A DNA stretch of 64,000 bases from Nitrospira sp. GTDB taxonomy: Bacteria; Nitrospirota; Nitrospiria; Nitrospirales; Nitrospiraceae. The translations under genes and the position numbers were made by a program. Below the pieces are notes generated by a model. The model had not been told where the DNA came from. It made no database searches and saw only the letters and a list, made by a program, of their open reading frames with translations. This document shows, piece by piece, positions 25,300-34,300 of the stretch; position 1 is the stretch's first letter, and each line of letters starts with the position of its first letter. The stretch spans positions 310,001 to 374,000 of the forward strand of contig JARFXR010000001.1 of assembly GCA_029194535.1 (NCBI GenBank), written 5' to 3'.

Positions 25300-26985
25300 A
25301 TGGCCACCGCGAACGACAAACAAGTCATTTTCTCCCTCGTCAATGTCGGGAAGGTCTACCCACCGAAGAGGCAGGTGTTGCGGGAGATCTATCTCGGCTT
25401 CTATTACGGCGCGAAGATCGGCGTGCTGGGCTTGAACGGCTCCGGCAAGAGTTCACTGCTGCGAATCATCGCCGGCGTCGATCAAAACTATACCGGTGAA
25501 ATTTCACGTTCAAAGGGATACAGCGTCGGCCTGCTTGAACAGGAGCCGCAGCTCGACCCCGACAAGACGGTCAAGGAGGTCGTTGAGGAGGGCAAGAAAG
25601 AACTGGTCGCGTTGCTGAAAGAGTACGAGACCGTCAGCAACAAGATCGGCGAATCCTCGCCGGACGAGATGGAGAAGCTGCTGGACAAGCAGGCGCAGCT
25701 GCAAGAAAAGATCGAGGCGGCGAACGGGTGGGAATTAGAGAACCATCTCGACATCGCCATGGACGCGTTGCGTTGTCCCCCGGCCGATCAAAAAGTTGGG
25801 ACGTTGTCGGGCGGCGAAAAGCGCCGCGTGGCTCTCTGCCGATTGATGATCCAGGAGCCGGATATTCTCTTGCTGGACGAGCCCACCAACCATCTGGACG
25901 CGGAATCCGTACAATGGCTGGAGCAGCATCTGCAGCAGTACAAGGGCACGGTGATCGCCGTCACGCACGACCGGTATTTTCTCGACAATGTGGCAGGCTG
26001 GATCCTGGAGCTCGATCGCGGCCACGGCATTCCGTTCCAAGGCAACTACTCGTCGTGGCTGGAACAGAAGCAGGAACGATTGGAGAAAGAAGAGAAAGCC
26101 GAGTCCAAACGGAAGAAGACGTTGGAGCATGAGCTGGAGTGGATCCGCATGTCGCCGAAGGCCCGCCAGTCGAAGGGCAAGGCGCGCCTCAATCGCTATG
26201 AAGAACTGGTGAACCAGAAACAGGACCAGCGCAGCGACGATTTGGAGATTTACATTCCGCCCGGTCCGCGCCTTGGCGATATCGTGGTGGAGGCCAAGGG
26301 GGTGACGAAGGGCTTCGGCGATAAGCTGCTTTACGAGCACATCGACTTCAGCCTGCCGAAGGGCGGAATCGTGGGGGTGATCGGGCCGAACGGCGCCGGC
26401 AAAACGACCTTGTTCAAAATGATCATCGGCAAGGAGAAACCGGATGCCGGCAGCATCAAGGTCGGCGACACGGTGAAGCTCGGCTATGTGGACCAGGATC
26501 GGAGCCTCGACGGCACCAAGGCCGTGTACGAGGTGATCTCCGATGGGCAAGAGACCGTGAAGCTGGGCAAGGTCGAAGTGAATGCGCGCGGCTACTGCGC
26601 GCGCTTCAATTTCGCCGGGACCGATCAGCAGAAAAAGGTGAAGGATCTGTCAGGGGGCGAGCGGAACCGCGTCCATCTCGCCCGTATGTTGAAAGAAGGC
26701 GCGAACCTCATCATTCTGGACGAGCCGACGAACGATCTGGATGTGAACACGTTGCGTTCGCTTGAAGAAGGCCTCGAAAACTTCGCCGGCTGCGCGGTGA
26801 TCTCAAGCCACGACCGCTGGTTCCTCGATCGCATCGCGACGCACATTCTCGCGTTCGAGGGTGACAGCAAGGTCGTCTGGTTCGAGGGCAACTACAGCGA
26901 CTACGAAGCGGACCGCAAGAAACGGCTCGGCAAAGAAGCGGACCAGCCGCATCGAATCCGGTATCGCAAACTGACCAGAGATTGA
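25300..26985 (+). CDS. ettA: Energy-dependent translational throttle protein EttA (ABC-F)
   Basis: A 561-residue ABC-F ATPase that binds the ribosomal E site and gates elongation according to ATP/ADP ratio. Both ATPase cassettes are complete: Walker [12 protein letters not shown] and [11 protein letters not shown], signatures [11 protein letters not shown] and [11 protein letters not shown], and Walker [12 protein letters not shown] and [11 protein letters not shown]. The charged interdomain linker around [20 protein letters not shown] is the EttA-type P-site interaction motif region. The start is supported by AAAGGA. The 315 bp upstream (24985-25299) hold nothing I can identify. Confidence 0.95.
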   Translation: MATANDKQVIFSLVNVGKVYPPKRQVLREIYLGFYYGAKIGVLGLNGSGKSSLLRIIAGVDQNYTGEISRSKGYSVGLLEQEPQLDPDKTVKEVVEEGKKELVALLKEYETVSNKIGESSPDEMEKLLDKQAQLQEKIEAANGWELENHLDIAMDALRCPPADQKVGTLSGGEKRRVALCRLMIQEPDILLLDEPTNHLDAESVQWLEQHLQQYKGTVIAVTHDRYFLDNVAGWILELDRGHGIPFQGNYSSWLEQKQERLEKEEKAESKRKKTLEHELEWIRMSPKARQSKGKARLNRYEELVNQKQDQRSDDLEIYIPPGPRLGDIVVEAKGVTKGFGDKLLYEHIDFSLPKGGIVGVIGPNGAGKTTLFKMIIGKEKPDAGSIKVGDTVKLGYVDQDRSLDGTKAVYEVISDGQETVKLGKVEVNARGYCARFNFAGTDQQKKVKDLSGGERNRVHLARMLKEGANLIILDEPTNDLDVNTLRSLEEGLENFAGCAVISSHDRWFLDRIATHILAFEGDSKVVWFEGNYSDYEADRKKRLGKEADQPHRIRYRKLTRD

Positions 26986-26997
26986 GCGACCGGGAGG

Positions 26998-27378
26998 TCA
27001 GTAGCCGCTGTCCGCCGCAGCCGGGGCCACGGCAGGCGCGGCGGCCGTCACCTGAGAAAGATGCGTGGCGGCTTCCTCGGCTGCCTTCGTCGCCTCGGTG
27101 TTCTGACCAGCCCGCCCGTGCTCGATGGCGCGCTTTAGCGCGCCGATCCCGGATGCGAGATGGGGATTGTCGTTGCCCTTGGCAGCCTGTTCGGCATGCC
27201 GGAGCGCCTCCTTCGCCTGCTTGACCAACTCGTCGGGGTAGTCCTGCCTTCCCTGCATGGCTGCCGCCTGGGCGTGTTGCAAGGCCTCTTCAATGTGGGA
27301 CCCCTGGGACCAGGCCGGCGACACCGTGAACAGGACCACGCTCAGGACGGTCAGAATGGGGCTTCGATCGCATCGCAT
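26998..27378 (-). CDS. SmbP-like small periplasmic metal-binding protein
   Basis: A 126-residue exported protein: signal peptide through SPAWSQ, then helical repeats EALQHAQAAAMQGR, EALRHAEQAAKGN and GALKRAIEHGRAG. This matches the SmbP family, first described in the ammonia oxidiser Nitrosomonas europaea, which binds copper and other divalent metals through histidines and acids in a four-helix bundle. Histidines are fewer here than I recall for SmbP, so affinity may differ. The alanine/proline-rich tail is low complexity. It converges on ettA with 12 bp between stops. Confidence 0.72.
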   Translation of the reverse strand: MRCDRSPILTVLSVVLFTVSPAWSQGSHIEEALQHAQAAAMQGRQDYPDELVKQAKEALRHAEQAAKGNDNPHLASGIGALKRAIEHGRAGQNTEATKAAEEAATHLSQVTAAAPAVAPAAADSGY

Positions 27379-27417
27379 GGGAGGCCCTCCTCCGGTTTCA
27401 AATTGCTCGGTTCGTCC

Positions 27418-27798
27418 TTATGTGCCTTCGAGGACCAGCGCCCGCCGCTTGCCGTCCGGGCCGCGCTGCACGGTCATGCGCAATACCGTGCCCTTCGCCA
27501 GCGCCTTGAAGAACGCCATCATGTCGGAGCTTGCCGGGTAGACCACGAATTGCCGTCCGCTCGGAACGGTGTGCCACCGGTCTCCGTCGTGAACGGCGGT
27601 CCACTCGATCCAGAGCGCCTCGTCGTAGGTATCCAGATACAGCACACGGCCCTCGATCCTGGTCGCCCGATCGAACTTCATCTGCTCGATGGGGATTCTG
27701 ATTTCGGGCGGGAGGTCGTAGGGCGGGAGCGGCTGCTGCGTCCGTCCGGAAACCGGCAGCAGGACAAGCAACCCCGCGAGCGATATCAGCCAACGCAT
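27418..27798 (-). CDS. Secreted hypothetical protein, 126 residues
   Basis: An N-terminal signal peptide (MRWLISLAGLLVLLPVSG) is followed by a proline-rich start and a small beta-rich domain with RIEGRVLYLDTYDEALWIEW and VLRMTVQRGPDGKRRALVLE. No family is recognised. It lies directly upstream of the SmbP-like gene on the same strand (39 bp gap) and may be co-transcribed with it, which would suggest an envelope role. Confidence 0.65.
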   Translation of the reverse strand: MRWLISLAGLLVLLPVSGRTQQPLPPYDLPPEIRIPIEQMKFDRATRIEGRVLYLDTYDEALWIEWTAVHDGDRWHTVPSGRQFVVYPASSDMMAFFKALAKGTVLRMTVQRGPDGKRRALVLEGT

Positions 27799-27841
27799 GG
27801 CGCGATTATAGCACCGACTTCGTCAGAGACGTGTGCGCGGC

Positions 27842-27997
27842 CTAGCCCCTATCTCGAAATGGTTGTTCCACAAAGAAGTGGTCATGCCCGCGAAAGCGGG
27901 CATCCAGAATGACCCGAAAAGACTGGATTCCCGCCTGCGCGGGAATGACGACAACAGACCCCGCCCCATCATGAAAGAATTTTGAGATAGGTTCTAG
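27842..27997. mobile_element. CTAG-ended miniature element enclosing a REP-like hairpin pair
   Basis: A 156-bp non-coding segment with CTAG at both ends. The terminal repeats CTAGCCCCTATCTCGAAAT (27842-27860) and the complement at 27979-27997 match at 16 of 19 positions. Inside are hairpins ATGCCCGC/GCGGGCAT at 27884-27903 and ATTCCCGC/GCGGGAAT at 27927-27946, the same pair as at 5124-5217. There is no coding capacity. It looks like a miniature element carrying, or invaded by, a REP unit. Confidence 0.6.
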
Positions 27998-28054
27998 TCT
28001 TGCCGAACGGCCGGGCGCAGCGCTGCCGGCCAGGAGCATGAAACGCCTGGCCGG

Positions 28055-28477
28055 TTATGCCCTTTGCGGCATGATGGTCGGGATCATCTGGCGGCGGTGC
28101 TTCCGGTAAATACGAAAGTCTCCGTCCAAGGTGAGGAGGCGGCTCTTGGCGTGCCCTTCCGCCATTCGTACAAGGCAGGCATCGGCCAGGGACATGGGGA
28201 CAGTTTCGTATCGGCCCATAAGCTTGACGACGGACTCGACGTCGTCTTCGAGGTCGAAGCCGACTTGCAGCACGCCGCGATCGAGCAGGTGCACGACCGC
28301 TTGGCTGCCGCCGGGATGATGGCGGAGCAGGTAACAGGCTTCAGCCAACACGGCCTCGCACGTGAGAAGAGGCGGGCGCAACCGGTCGAATTGATCCGTG
28401 GCCCACTCGTGATGCCGATCGGTTCGGTTCAGAAACGCCACCAGCGGACCGGTGTCGAGCAGCAGGACCTCCCGCAC
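28055..28477 (-). CDS. vapC: PIN-domain ribonuclease toxin (VapC type), second system
   Basis: A 140-residue PIN protein. Acidic residues are in LLLDTGPLVAFLNR, CEAVLAEACYLL, SLADACLVRMAE and LLTLDGDFRIYR, all four positions expected. The GTG at 28477 is chosen because it lies four bases after the antitoxin stop and just before the conserved LLLDTGP; the frame stays open further upstream over the antitoxin gene. PIN toxins cleave RNA. Intact pairing with the RHH antitoxin suggests an active module. Confidence 0.87.
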   Translation of the reverse strand: MREVLLLDTGPLVAFLNRTDRHHEWATDQFDRLRPPLLTCEAVLAEACYLLRHHPGGSQAVVHLLDRGVLQVGFDLEDDVESVVKLMGRYETVPMSLADACLVRMAEGHAKSRLLTLDGDFRIYRKHRRQMIPTIMPQRA

Positions 28478-28481
28478 CGGC

Positions 28482-28721
28482 CTACCGTCCGAATCCGCGA
28501 AGGTGGGTCTTGTCGGTCGAGAGATCGGCGGGGCCGGTGACACAGCCGGCGAGATCCTTGGCGAGATCGAGCGCGGAACCGACGACTGCTCCCCGTCGCG
28601 GCGCAAGGCGGGCAAGAATCGCGTCGCGCACCACGTCGGACTGAGTCGTGCCGCGCTGCTTCGCTGCGGCGAGGACCCGGGCATAGAGCGCATCATCCAA
28701 CTTGAGGGACAGGGTCTTCAT
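28482..28721 (-). CDS. Ribbon-helix-helix antitoxin, second system
   Basis: A 79-residue protein opening MKTLSLKLDDALYARVLAAAKQ, the beta strand and first helix of an RHH DNA-binding domain, followed by GTTQSDVVRDAILARL. The C-terminal tail would bind the PIN toxin encoded four bases downstream. The usual role is autorepression and toxin neutralisation. Unlike the pair at 3.5 kb it is of the CopG-like subtype, so the two modules are not recent copies of one another. Confidence 0.85.
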   Translation of the reverse strand: MKTLSLKLDDALYARVLAAAKQRGTTQSDVVRDAILARLAPRRGAVVGSALDLAKDLAGCVTGPADLSTDKTHLRGFGR

Positions 28722-28866
28722 GGTTCAACTCCCCCGTCGTGGGCGCGGGAAGGTACTACGGTAGTGGCAGAATTGTATGACCGTAGGGCGGCTGTGTCAA
28801 GTCGCGCGGCATGACTCGTACAAACTCCCAGGCATCCGATCGTCATCCGGTCTCGTACATCATTGC

Positions 28867-30123
28867 ATGAAGACGATCTTGGCCAGGACCCTCTCCCACT
28901 CGATTCGTCTGATGGTTCTGCTTGTGTTCACCGCCGGCGGCTGCGCGTCGGCGAGACCGCCTGTCCCCACCCACTTCGAGGTGGTCGGGGCGTCGAACCC
29001 GACCAGAGCGAGTCATGAGCTTGGCGAGAAAGAACGACGCGATGGCCGCTTTATTGGGTTGGCGATCTCCGGCGGTGGCAGTCGCGCGGCAGTGTTCGGC
29101 GCGGCGGTGATGAAGGAGCTGGAGCGGCTCGGCATCCTTCAGCAGATCGATGTGCTGTCCGCCGTTTCCGGCGGCGCGCTGCCCGCCGCCTATTATGCGC
29201 TTGACGGGTACAAAGACATCGACTTTTCCAACGGTGTGCTGCAACGGATGGGCCAGGATTTTCAGGGGGAAGTGCTCGGTCGCTGGTTGTCGCCGCCGAA
29301 CCTGTTTCGCTATTGGTTCACGGAGACCACCAAGGCGGATACGGTCGTTTCTGTGCTCGATGAAGAACTTTTTCATGGAGCGACCTATGCCGACCTGAAT
29401 CCGGACAGACCGACGCTTCTGCTCAACAGCACCAACGCCCTGACTGGCGAGCCGTTCGTGATTTCCGACGAGAGTTTTGCCGGGTTGGAGCCGTCGCTCG
29501 CGTCATTCAGCGTCGCCCGCGCGGTTTACATGTCGGCTGCCTATCCGGGCCTGTTCGATGCGGTCGCTCTGCGCGGGAAATCCGGCGCAGCCGGCGCGTC
29601 CGCTGGACCGGCCGTGCTCGCGTATGACGGCGGTCCGGTCGACAATCTCGGCGTGAAGACCCTGGTCACGATGTTGAACCGGGCCGTGGAACGAGAATCG
29701 CTGGGGACCCAATTCTCAGAGGGATGCCTTCTCATTTCGGTGGATGCCACTCCACGCCTCAGACAGCACGACGGCAAACCGTTACCCGCTGCGACCGTCT
29801 TGCTCAAGAGCAATCGGCGGGAAGTCCTGGAGCGGGCCGGCATTCCGGCCGACCGGCAGGATCGCGCTCGGTTCGGCAGGTTTGCAGTGGGAACGGACAA
29901 CAGGCAGGGCTCCTGCAGCTCTTGGCACCTCGCCCTCCGTCAGTTGCCGGACGACGATCCGCTCGGCGCGAAGGTCACGAGAATCGAGACCAGTCTGAAG
30001 ATCGATGTGGAGGATCAGCAGGCGCTCATCGCGGCGGCAAAACGTCTTGTCGAAGAGAGCCTCGAAGTAGCGCGCCTCGAAGGTCGGACCAGCTTTCTGC
30101 CCCCTTCGCCTTCCGGCCACTGA
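28867..30123 (+). CDS. Patatin-like phospholipase lipoprotein
   Basis: A 418-residue patatin-family acyl hydrolase. A lipoprotein signal ends at FTAGGC (Cys26). The oxyanion loop is SGGGSRAA (residues 68-75), the nucleophile serine sits in LSAVSGGALP (Ser101), and the catalytic aspartate in YDGGPVDNLG. Family members hydrolyse phospholipids with a Ser-Asp dyad. Anchoring to a membrane facing the periplasm is inferred from the lipobox. The ATG at 28867 is placed just before the signal; the upstream in-frame ATG at 28777 would spoil it. It converges on the sigma-factor gene. Confidence 0.85.
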   Translation: MKTILARTLSHSIRLMVLLVFTAGGCASARPPVPTHFEVVGASNPTRASHELGEKERRDGRFIGLAISGGGSRAAVFGAAVMKELERLGILQQIDVLSAVSGGALPAAYYALDGYKDIDFSNGVLQRMGQDFQGEVLGRWLSPPNLFRYWFTETTKADTVVSVLDEELFHGATYADLNPDRPTLLLNSTNALTGEPFVISDESFAGLEPSLASFSVARAVYMSAAYPGLFDAVALRGKSGAAGASAGPAVLAYDGGPVDNLGVKTLVTMLNRAVERESLGTQFSEGCLLISVDATPRLRQHDGKPLPAATVLLKSNRREVLERAGIPADRQDRARFGRFAVGTDNRQGSCSSWHLALRQLPDDDPLGAKVTRIETSLKIDVEDQQALIAAAKRLVEESLEVARLEGRTSFLPPSPSGH

Positions 30124-30139
30124 TTCGCCGGCAAGGATT

Positions 30140-30853
30140 TCATCGTCCTGAGCTGGGCCTTTCCCCCCTGATCCTGGCCAGGACCCCGGCGACAATACGA
30201 TCACAGCGCGCGCCGTCAAAGGTGAAGACTTCAGCCAGCGTGACATCGAGATCGCCGGCCAAGCTCTCACGCAGCAGGGTGCGGGCGCGGAAAAACCGGG
30301 TTCGCACTGTGGCCTCGGGAATATTCAACGCCTGCGAAACTTCCTCCACGTTCATTTCTTCGACGGCACGCAGCATGAAGACGGCGCGGAACGCCTCGGG
30401 CAACAGATCAATGCGTGCTTCCAGCAACGTACGCAGCTGCGCCCGCATGGCGGCGTGCTCGGGTCTCCGACTGGGCTCGTCCGTCAGCGACGCTTGTATG
30501 TCGGGTTCAGGTGAATTCATAGCATCGTCCAGCGTGAGAATCTGCGGGCTCTTGCGGCGCAAGCGTCCAAGGGCTTCATTGGCCACAATGCGCACCAACC
30601 AAGTCGAGAGTCTGGCATCCGAGCGAAAGTTGCCGAGCGCACGCCAGGCGCGCATATAGGCCTCCTGCACCACATCCTCGGCCTCCTCGTCATTTCTCAA
30701 GATACTGCGCGCCGTGCGAAACAATTTTTGATTATAGCGCCGCATGATCAGTTCGAAGGCGGCCTCGTCTCCGCAGGCGGCGCGTGAAACGAGTTCCAGT
30801 TCCTGACTGTGCTCGGAACTGGGTGCTGATGATTGGCGGTCTGTGTTCAGCAT
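30140..30853 (-). CDS. ECF sigma factor, RpoE-like
   Basis: A 237-residue extracytoplasmic-function sigma factor. Region 2 is LVSRAACGDEAAFELIMRRY with the -10 recognition segment AEDVVQEAYMRAWRALGNF; region 4 is the helix-turn-helix NVEEVSQALNIPEATVRTRF. Both are complete. No anti-sigma gene is adjacent, so the trigger is unclear. The C-terminal 40 residues beyond region 4 are longer than usual. Upstream on the same strand lie a small open frame and a dihaem cytochrome gene. Confidence 0.9.
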   Translation of the reverse strand: MLNTDRQSSAPSSEHSQELELVSRAACGDEAAFELIMRRYNQKLFRTARSILRNDEEAEDVVQEAYMRAWRALGNFRSDARLSTWLVRIVANEALGRLRRKSPQILTLDDAMNSPEPDIQASLTDEPSRRPEHAAMRAQLRTLLEARIDLLPEAFRAVFMLRAVEEMNVEEVSQALNIPEATVRTRFFRARTLLRESLAGDLDVTLAEVFTFDGARCDRIVAGVLARIRGERPSSGR

Positions 30854-30940
30854 GTGTCCTAAAGCATTAGATGGGCTATGAGGCTCGCGCGTTCCCGGCT
30901 TCGGGGCCGCGAGAGTTGACTCCTGAAGAGTTCAATAACC

Positions 30941-31084
30941 CTAGAAATGTTCGCTGCTTACATCGTCCTTATCTACTGCGGTGTCCAGCGCATCCCTCGA
31001 ATAGCTATGGTAGCTCTCGCCGGTGGCGGTGCGCAAATTCTCGTCCTGAACGATCGCGCGGACCTCGCGCAAGCGGGAGGGCAT
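30941..31084 (-). CDS. Possible 47-residue protein between cytochrome and sigma-factor genes
   Basis: An ATG at 31084 lies seven bases past the cytochrome stop and opens a 47-codon frame beginning MPSRLREVRAIVQDENLRTA and ending in a TAG at 30941. The peptide is charged and soluble. There is no clear Shine-Dalgarno, so translation would rely on coupling to the upstream gene. It fills most of the 237-bp gap, but a chance open frame cannot be excluded. Confidence 0.35.
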   Translation of the reverse strand: MPSRLREVRAIVQDENLRTATGESYHSYSRDALDTAVDKDDVSSEHF

Positions 31085-31090
31085 CTGTGC

Positions 31091-32311
31091 TCACAGCGAC
31101 TTCAGGTACTGCACGAGGTCGGCGACCTGCTGGACGCTCAGCCCGAGCGAACGTTTCGTGTTATAGCTGTGTACGGCATCTTCCAGCGTCGCCGCCGAGC
31201 CGTCGTGGAAGTACGGCGGATGTTGCCACACTCCCTTGAGGGGCGTGGTCCGGAACTGCTTGGTCGCCGAGCGCAGCGCATAGTCCGTCTCGGCGGCCGC
31301 CGAGTCGCTGAGCGGATGCAGGGTTGAGTTGGCGTCGGTGAACAGCGTCCCACTATGGCAGATTGCGCATTGGCCCGGGCCTTCGTAGACCCCCTTGCCG
31401 CGCGCTGCGGCGGTTGGGTCGAAGCTGCCGGTCGGTGGGGGAGGCGTTTTCAGCGACAACTGATACGCCTGTAGAGCGGGCAGCTTGCTCGACACGAGAT
31501 CCTTGGTGCCGTTGGTGATATTCAGGTTGACGCGCGGATCGGAAAACGACCCTTCCCCGCCCATCTCGACCACGGCGACATAGCGGTTCCAGTAGGCCGG
31601 TTCCGTGCCGTCGCCCGTAAAGGTCACGCTGTGGATGCCTTCGAGCCCGTAAGCCGGAGGAATGACGACTGGGTTGCTGATGCCATCGACGTTGTGCCGC
31701 GGATCGAACTTACCTTTACCCCATGAGTTCAAGACCGCCTTTGTCGCGTCATTGACCGCGGGGGACAGCGCGATGATGGCGCCGGGGTTGAGATCGCGAT
31801 TGGCCCAGCCGTCGAGCCGTCTGCCGATGCCGGGGGCGAAGGAGTCGTCGACCGTCGAATGGCAGAGCGCGCAGGTGATGCCGACGCGGGTCAACCGGTC
31901 CACGCCGTTGACCGTCTCGACGGTGCCCTTAATGCCGACCACCGCGTCGAGCTTCAGCAGCGCGACCGTCGTGGCCGGGCTTTTCAGATCGACGCTGCCG
32001 TTCTTGATGCCGTCGGCGACGGCTGCCGGGAGCGCATCGGCATCCACCTTCAGCCCGACCGACAACGCCGTCGTCGGATCGACTGCCGCGCTGATGACCT
32101 CGTGCATCCTCAACGTGTCGGTCCATTGGCGCTCGTCGCCGAAAGTGTCGAATCGGAAGATCTGCTGGCCCTCTTGGACGGGGGAGGCCGAGGCGGGGGC
32201 GTTCGAGACGGGGGTGGCCAGGTCGTCCGAGCCACCACACCCAGCCGCCGTGATCGCGACCGCTACGACCGTCACTGCAATCAACGATGTTCGAGCCGTG
32301 CCTGTCAGCAT
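31091..32311 (-). CDS. Dihaem c-type cytochrome lipoprotein (cytochrome c peroxidase-related)
   Basis: A 406-residue lipoprotein: lipobox TAAGC (Cys25), then two haem-binding motifs, CALCH at 147-151 and CAICH at 315-319. The C-terminal part (TTPLKGVWQHPPYFHDGSAA, then TLEDAVHSYN) resembles the MauG/cytochrome c peroxidase superfamily. Such proteins transfer electrons or reduce peroxide in the periplasm. The first half is atypical, with QIFRFDTFGDERQW resembling uncharacterised dihaem proteins. It is transcribed towards the ECF sigma gene. Confidence 0.85.
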   Translation of the reverse strand: MLTGTARTSLIAVTVVAVAITAAGCGGSDDLATPVSNAPASASPVQEGQQIFRFDTFGDERQWTDTLRMHEVISAAVDPTTALSVGLKVDADALPAAVADGIKNGSVDLKSPATTVALLKLDAVVGIKGTVETVNGVDRLTRVGITCALCHSTVDDSFAPGIGRRLDGWANRDLNPGAIIALSPAVNDATKAVLNSWGKGKFDPRHNVDGISNPVVIPPAYGLEGIHSVTFTGDGTEPAYWNRYVAVVEMGGEGSFSDPRVNLNITNGTKDLVSSKLPALQAYQLSLKTPPPPTGSFDPTAAARGKGVYEGPGQCAICHSGTLFTDANSTLHPLSDSAAAETDYALRSATKQFRTTPLKGVWQHPPYFHDGSAATLEDAVHSYNTKRSLGLSVQQVADLVQYLKSL

Positions 32312-32428
32312 GTCGTCTCCTTTCTGCCTGCGTCCGCGTTCACATCACTTCATTGGATGCAGCGACTTCGCCCCACGTTCCCGTTTCATGATTTCTCCAT
32401 GCAGGTGGACGTCAGACATCGTCTGGCC

Positions 32429-32490
32429 TTCTGGAACCAGCGCGAGTTCCAGAAAGCCGCCAGTCTGGACGCAGCAGCCGCTGCGTCCAG
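32429..32490. terminator. Two tandem perfect hairpins after the lipoprotein gene
   Basis: TTCTGGAAC/GTTCCAGAA at 32429-32454 (9-bp stem) and CTGGACGCAG/CTGCGTCCAG at 32465-32490 (10-bp stem, 6-base loop). They lie between the stop of the minus-strand lipoprotein gene (32549) and the cytochrome start (32311). Neither has a clear U-tract, so rho-independent termination is only possible, and RNA stabilisation is an alternative. Confidence 0.45.
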
Positions 32491-32548
32491 GCTCGTCACC
32501 GCGGCGCATGGGCGGTTGCGGTAGAAGCGGTCATGACTGAAATGGGGG

Positions 32549-33283
32549 TTAGCTGGCAAACTTGTTCGGGAATGCGGCGATGAGCCCTGCGCTCAGCGCG
32601 TCGGACAGTTGCAGCATGTGCGCTTCGGCCTTGCCGTACTCACCGATACCGTCGGCGTATTTACCCTGCAGCACCGAGGTGGCATATACGAGCGTCGTGT
32701 CGATGTGGCCCTTCAGCATCGCGCGCACTTGGTCCTGTTTCCAATGGGGGTTCGCCTTTGCGAGGAAGTCCGCGATGTCCTGAGCGTTGGCGTAGGCTGC
32801 GGCGACAGCCTTGTCCGTGGCGGGCTTGTCGCCGGCTTTGGCTGCCTTCACCACCTCGACCGCGCCGGCAATGTGCTCCTTGAGCAGCTTGGTCAACGCC
32901 TCGCCGGCCGCATCACCGTAAAAGGGCTTGATGGCATTGCCGATGTCGGCCTGGTTCTGCATGAGGCGCGCAGCACTCGCATCGAACGCGGGCGAGCCGG
33001 AGACGAACGCGGTCACCGCTGCGTAGGTCCACTCCATGTGTTGCGCCCAGAGTCGCTGCATCGTGGAGTACAGCGCGCTCATGCTCGCGGTGCGCATGCC
33101 GGCTTGCCCCGTCATCATGCGCTCATGTCTAGCCGACACATCCGAGGACTGCGATTCATGAGCGCAGGCGGTCGTGAGCGTCAACAGAGACAGGGCCACG
33201 AACGCGGTTGCCGTGCCCGCAAGGGTGAGCTTTCGGACGATGGCGGGAAGGGAGATCTGCAAACAGGACATGACGGTCTCCAT
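32549..33283 (-). CDS. Lipoprotein, helical, unknown function
   Basis: A 244-residue lipoprotein with signal and lipobox LTTAC (ATVAF-type hydrophobic core before it). The mature part is mostly alpha-helical, with [20 protein letters not shown], then a repeated pattern of methionines and histidines ([19 protein letters not shown]), suggesting a four-helix bundle that could bind a metal. I do not recognise a named family. It lies upstream of the cytochrome gene on the same strand with hairpins between. Confidence 0.7.
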   Translation of the reverse strand: METVMSCLQISLPAIVRKLTLAGTATAFVALSLLTLTTACAHESQSSDVSARHERMMTGQAGMRTASMSALYSTMQRLWAQHMEWTYAAVTAFVSGSPAFDASAARLMQNQADIGNAIKPFYGDAAGEALTKLLKEHIAGAVEVVKAAKAGDKPATDKAVAAAYANAQDIADFLAKANPHWKQDQVRAMLKGHIDTTLVYATSVLQGKYADGIGEYGKAEAHMLQLSDALSAGLIAAFPNKFAS

Positions 33284-33535
33284 AAAATGGTATGGTTTGT
33301 GGTCTGGATGCCGCGAACGACCCTGTGGCCTGGGACACGTCGCGCGCGGTCCTACCTATTGGATGTTGAGGTCGCCCGCCGCGTTCCCGTATTCCGGCGA
33401 TTTGTGGAGGCTCCTTCCGGGACCATCCTTGATCGCGATCCTGGGCAGGTCTCTCTCAGCCTGGAAACATGGCGATAGGGCCGAAGGCGTGATGCACCCG
33501 CCTACGCAGGAAGCCACGGCTGTCCGGCCTTCGCA

Positions 33536-33552
33536 GCCGAAGCTGCTTCGGC
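33536..33552. repeat. Small palindrome in the 33284-33613 gap
   Basis: GCCGAAG CTG CTTCGGC forms a 7-bp stem with a 3-base loop. The 330-bp gap has no convincing gene; apart from this palindrome and a TATAAT at 33610-33615 overlapping the next start, I see nothing in it. Confidence 0.35.
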
Positions 33553-33613
33553 GGAGGAGGCTTAAGCCGTGGGGCTCCACCCTATCTGCTCTTTGGAACC
33601 GGATCACACTATA

Positions 33614-34300
33614 ATGGTCCGATCGATGGAGACGAAGCCACCATTGCAACGGATCTTCCTCACCGGCGGCACCGGTTATCTGGGGAGCCGATTGATTCCA
33701 CTCCTCGCTCAACGTGGCCATGCGATTCGTGCGTTGACCCGAGAGTCGTCGCGGACGCGACTCCCTGCCGGTTGCGAACCTGTGATCGGCAATCCGTTCG
33801 ACGCGCGGACCTTCCTCGAGCATGTGCGGAGGGGAGACACATTCGTGCAATTGGTCGGTACGCCGAGACCGGCGCCGTGGAAAGGCGACCAGTTTCGCGC
33901 TGTCGATCGGATCTCAGGGCTGGCATCCATCGAGGCGGCGCGGCAGACCGGAGTCGACCATTTCATCTATGTCAGCGTCGCCCATCCGGCGCCGATCATG
34001 AAAGACTACATTGCCGTGCGGTGCGAGTGCGAAGCCGTTCTGCGGGCCGGCGACATGCCGGCGACGATCCTGCGTCCCTGGTACGTCCTGGGTCCCGGCC
34101 ATTGGTGGCCGTTCTTCCTTGCGCCGATCTACCGGATCGCGGAACGATGGCCGTCCACACGCAAGGCGGCCGGTCGATTGGGGCTGCTGACCATCGGCGA
34201 GATGCTGAACGCGGTGGTCTGGGCCGTAGAGCATCCGCCGGAGGCGATGCGAGTGATGGATGTGCCGGACATCCGACTGCTCGCCGGCGGGACACAGTGA
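33614..34300 (+). CDS. NAD(P)-binding short-chain dehydrogenase-like protein (NmrA/NDUFA9 type)
   Basis: A 228-residue atypical SDR. The nucleotide motif is IFLTGGTGYLGSRLIPLLAQ near the N-terminus, followed by ALTRES, VQLVGTPRPA and FIYVSVAHPAP. The usual YxxxK is not evident, which is typical of regulatory or structural members related to complex I NDUFA9. Two ATGs (33614 and 33626) are possible and neither has a ribosome site. It overlaps the next gene by four bases and heads a three-gene unit. Confidence 0.78.
   Translation: MVRSMETKPPLQRIFLTGGTGYLGSRLIPLLAQRGHAIRALTRESSRTRLPAGCEPVIGNPFDARTFLEHVRRGDTFVQLVGTPRPAPWKGDQFRAVDRISGLASIEAARQTGVDHFIYVSVAHPAPIMKDYIAVRCECEAVLRAGDMPATILRPWYVLGPGHWWPFFLAPIYRIAERWPSTRKAAGRLGLLTIGEMLNAVVWAVEHPPEAMRVMDVPDIRLLAGGTQ

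Noticed and set aside
33594-33616. Promoter with TATAAT overlapping the start of the SDR gene
   Set aside because: A good -10 match is present but no -35 at suitable distance, and it would imply a leaderless transcript; evidence is too thin to call it a feature.
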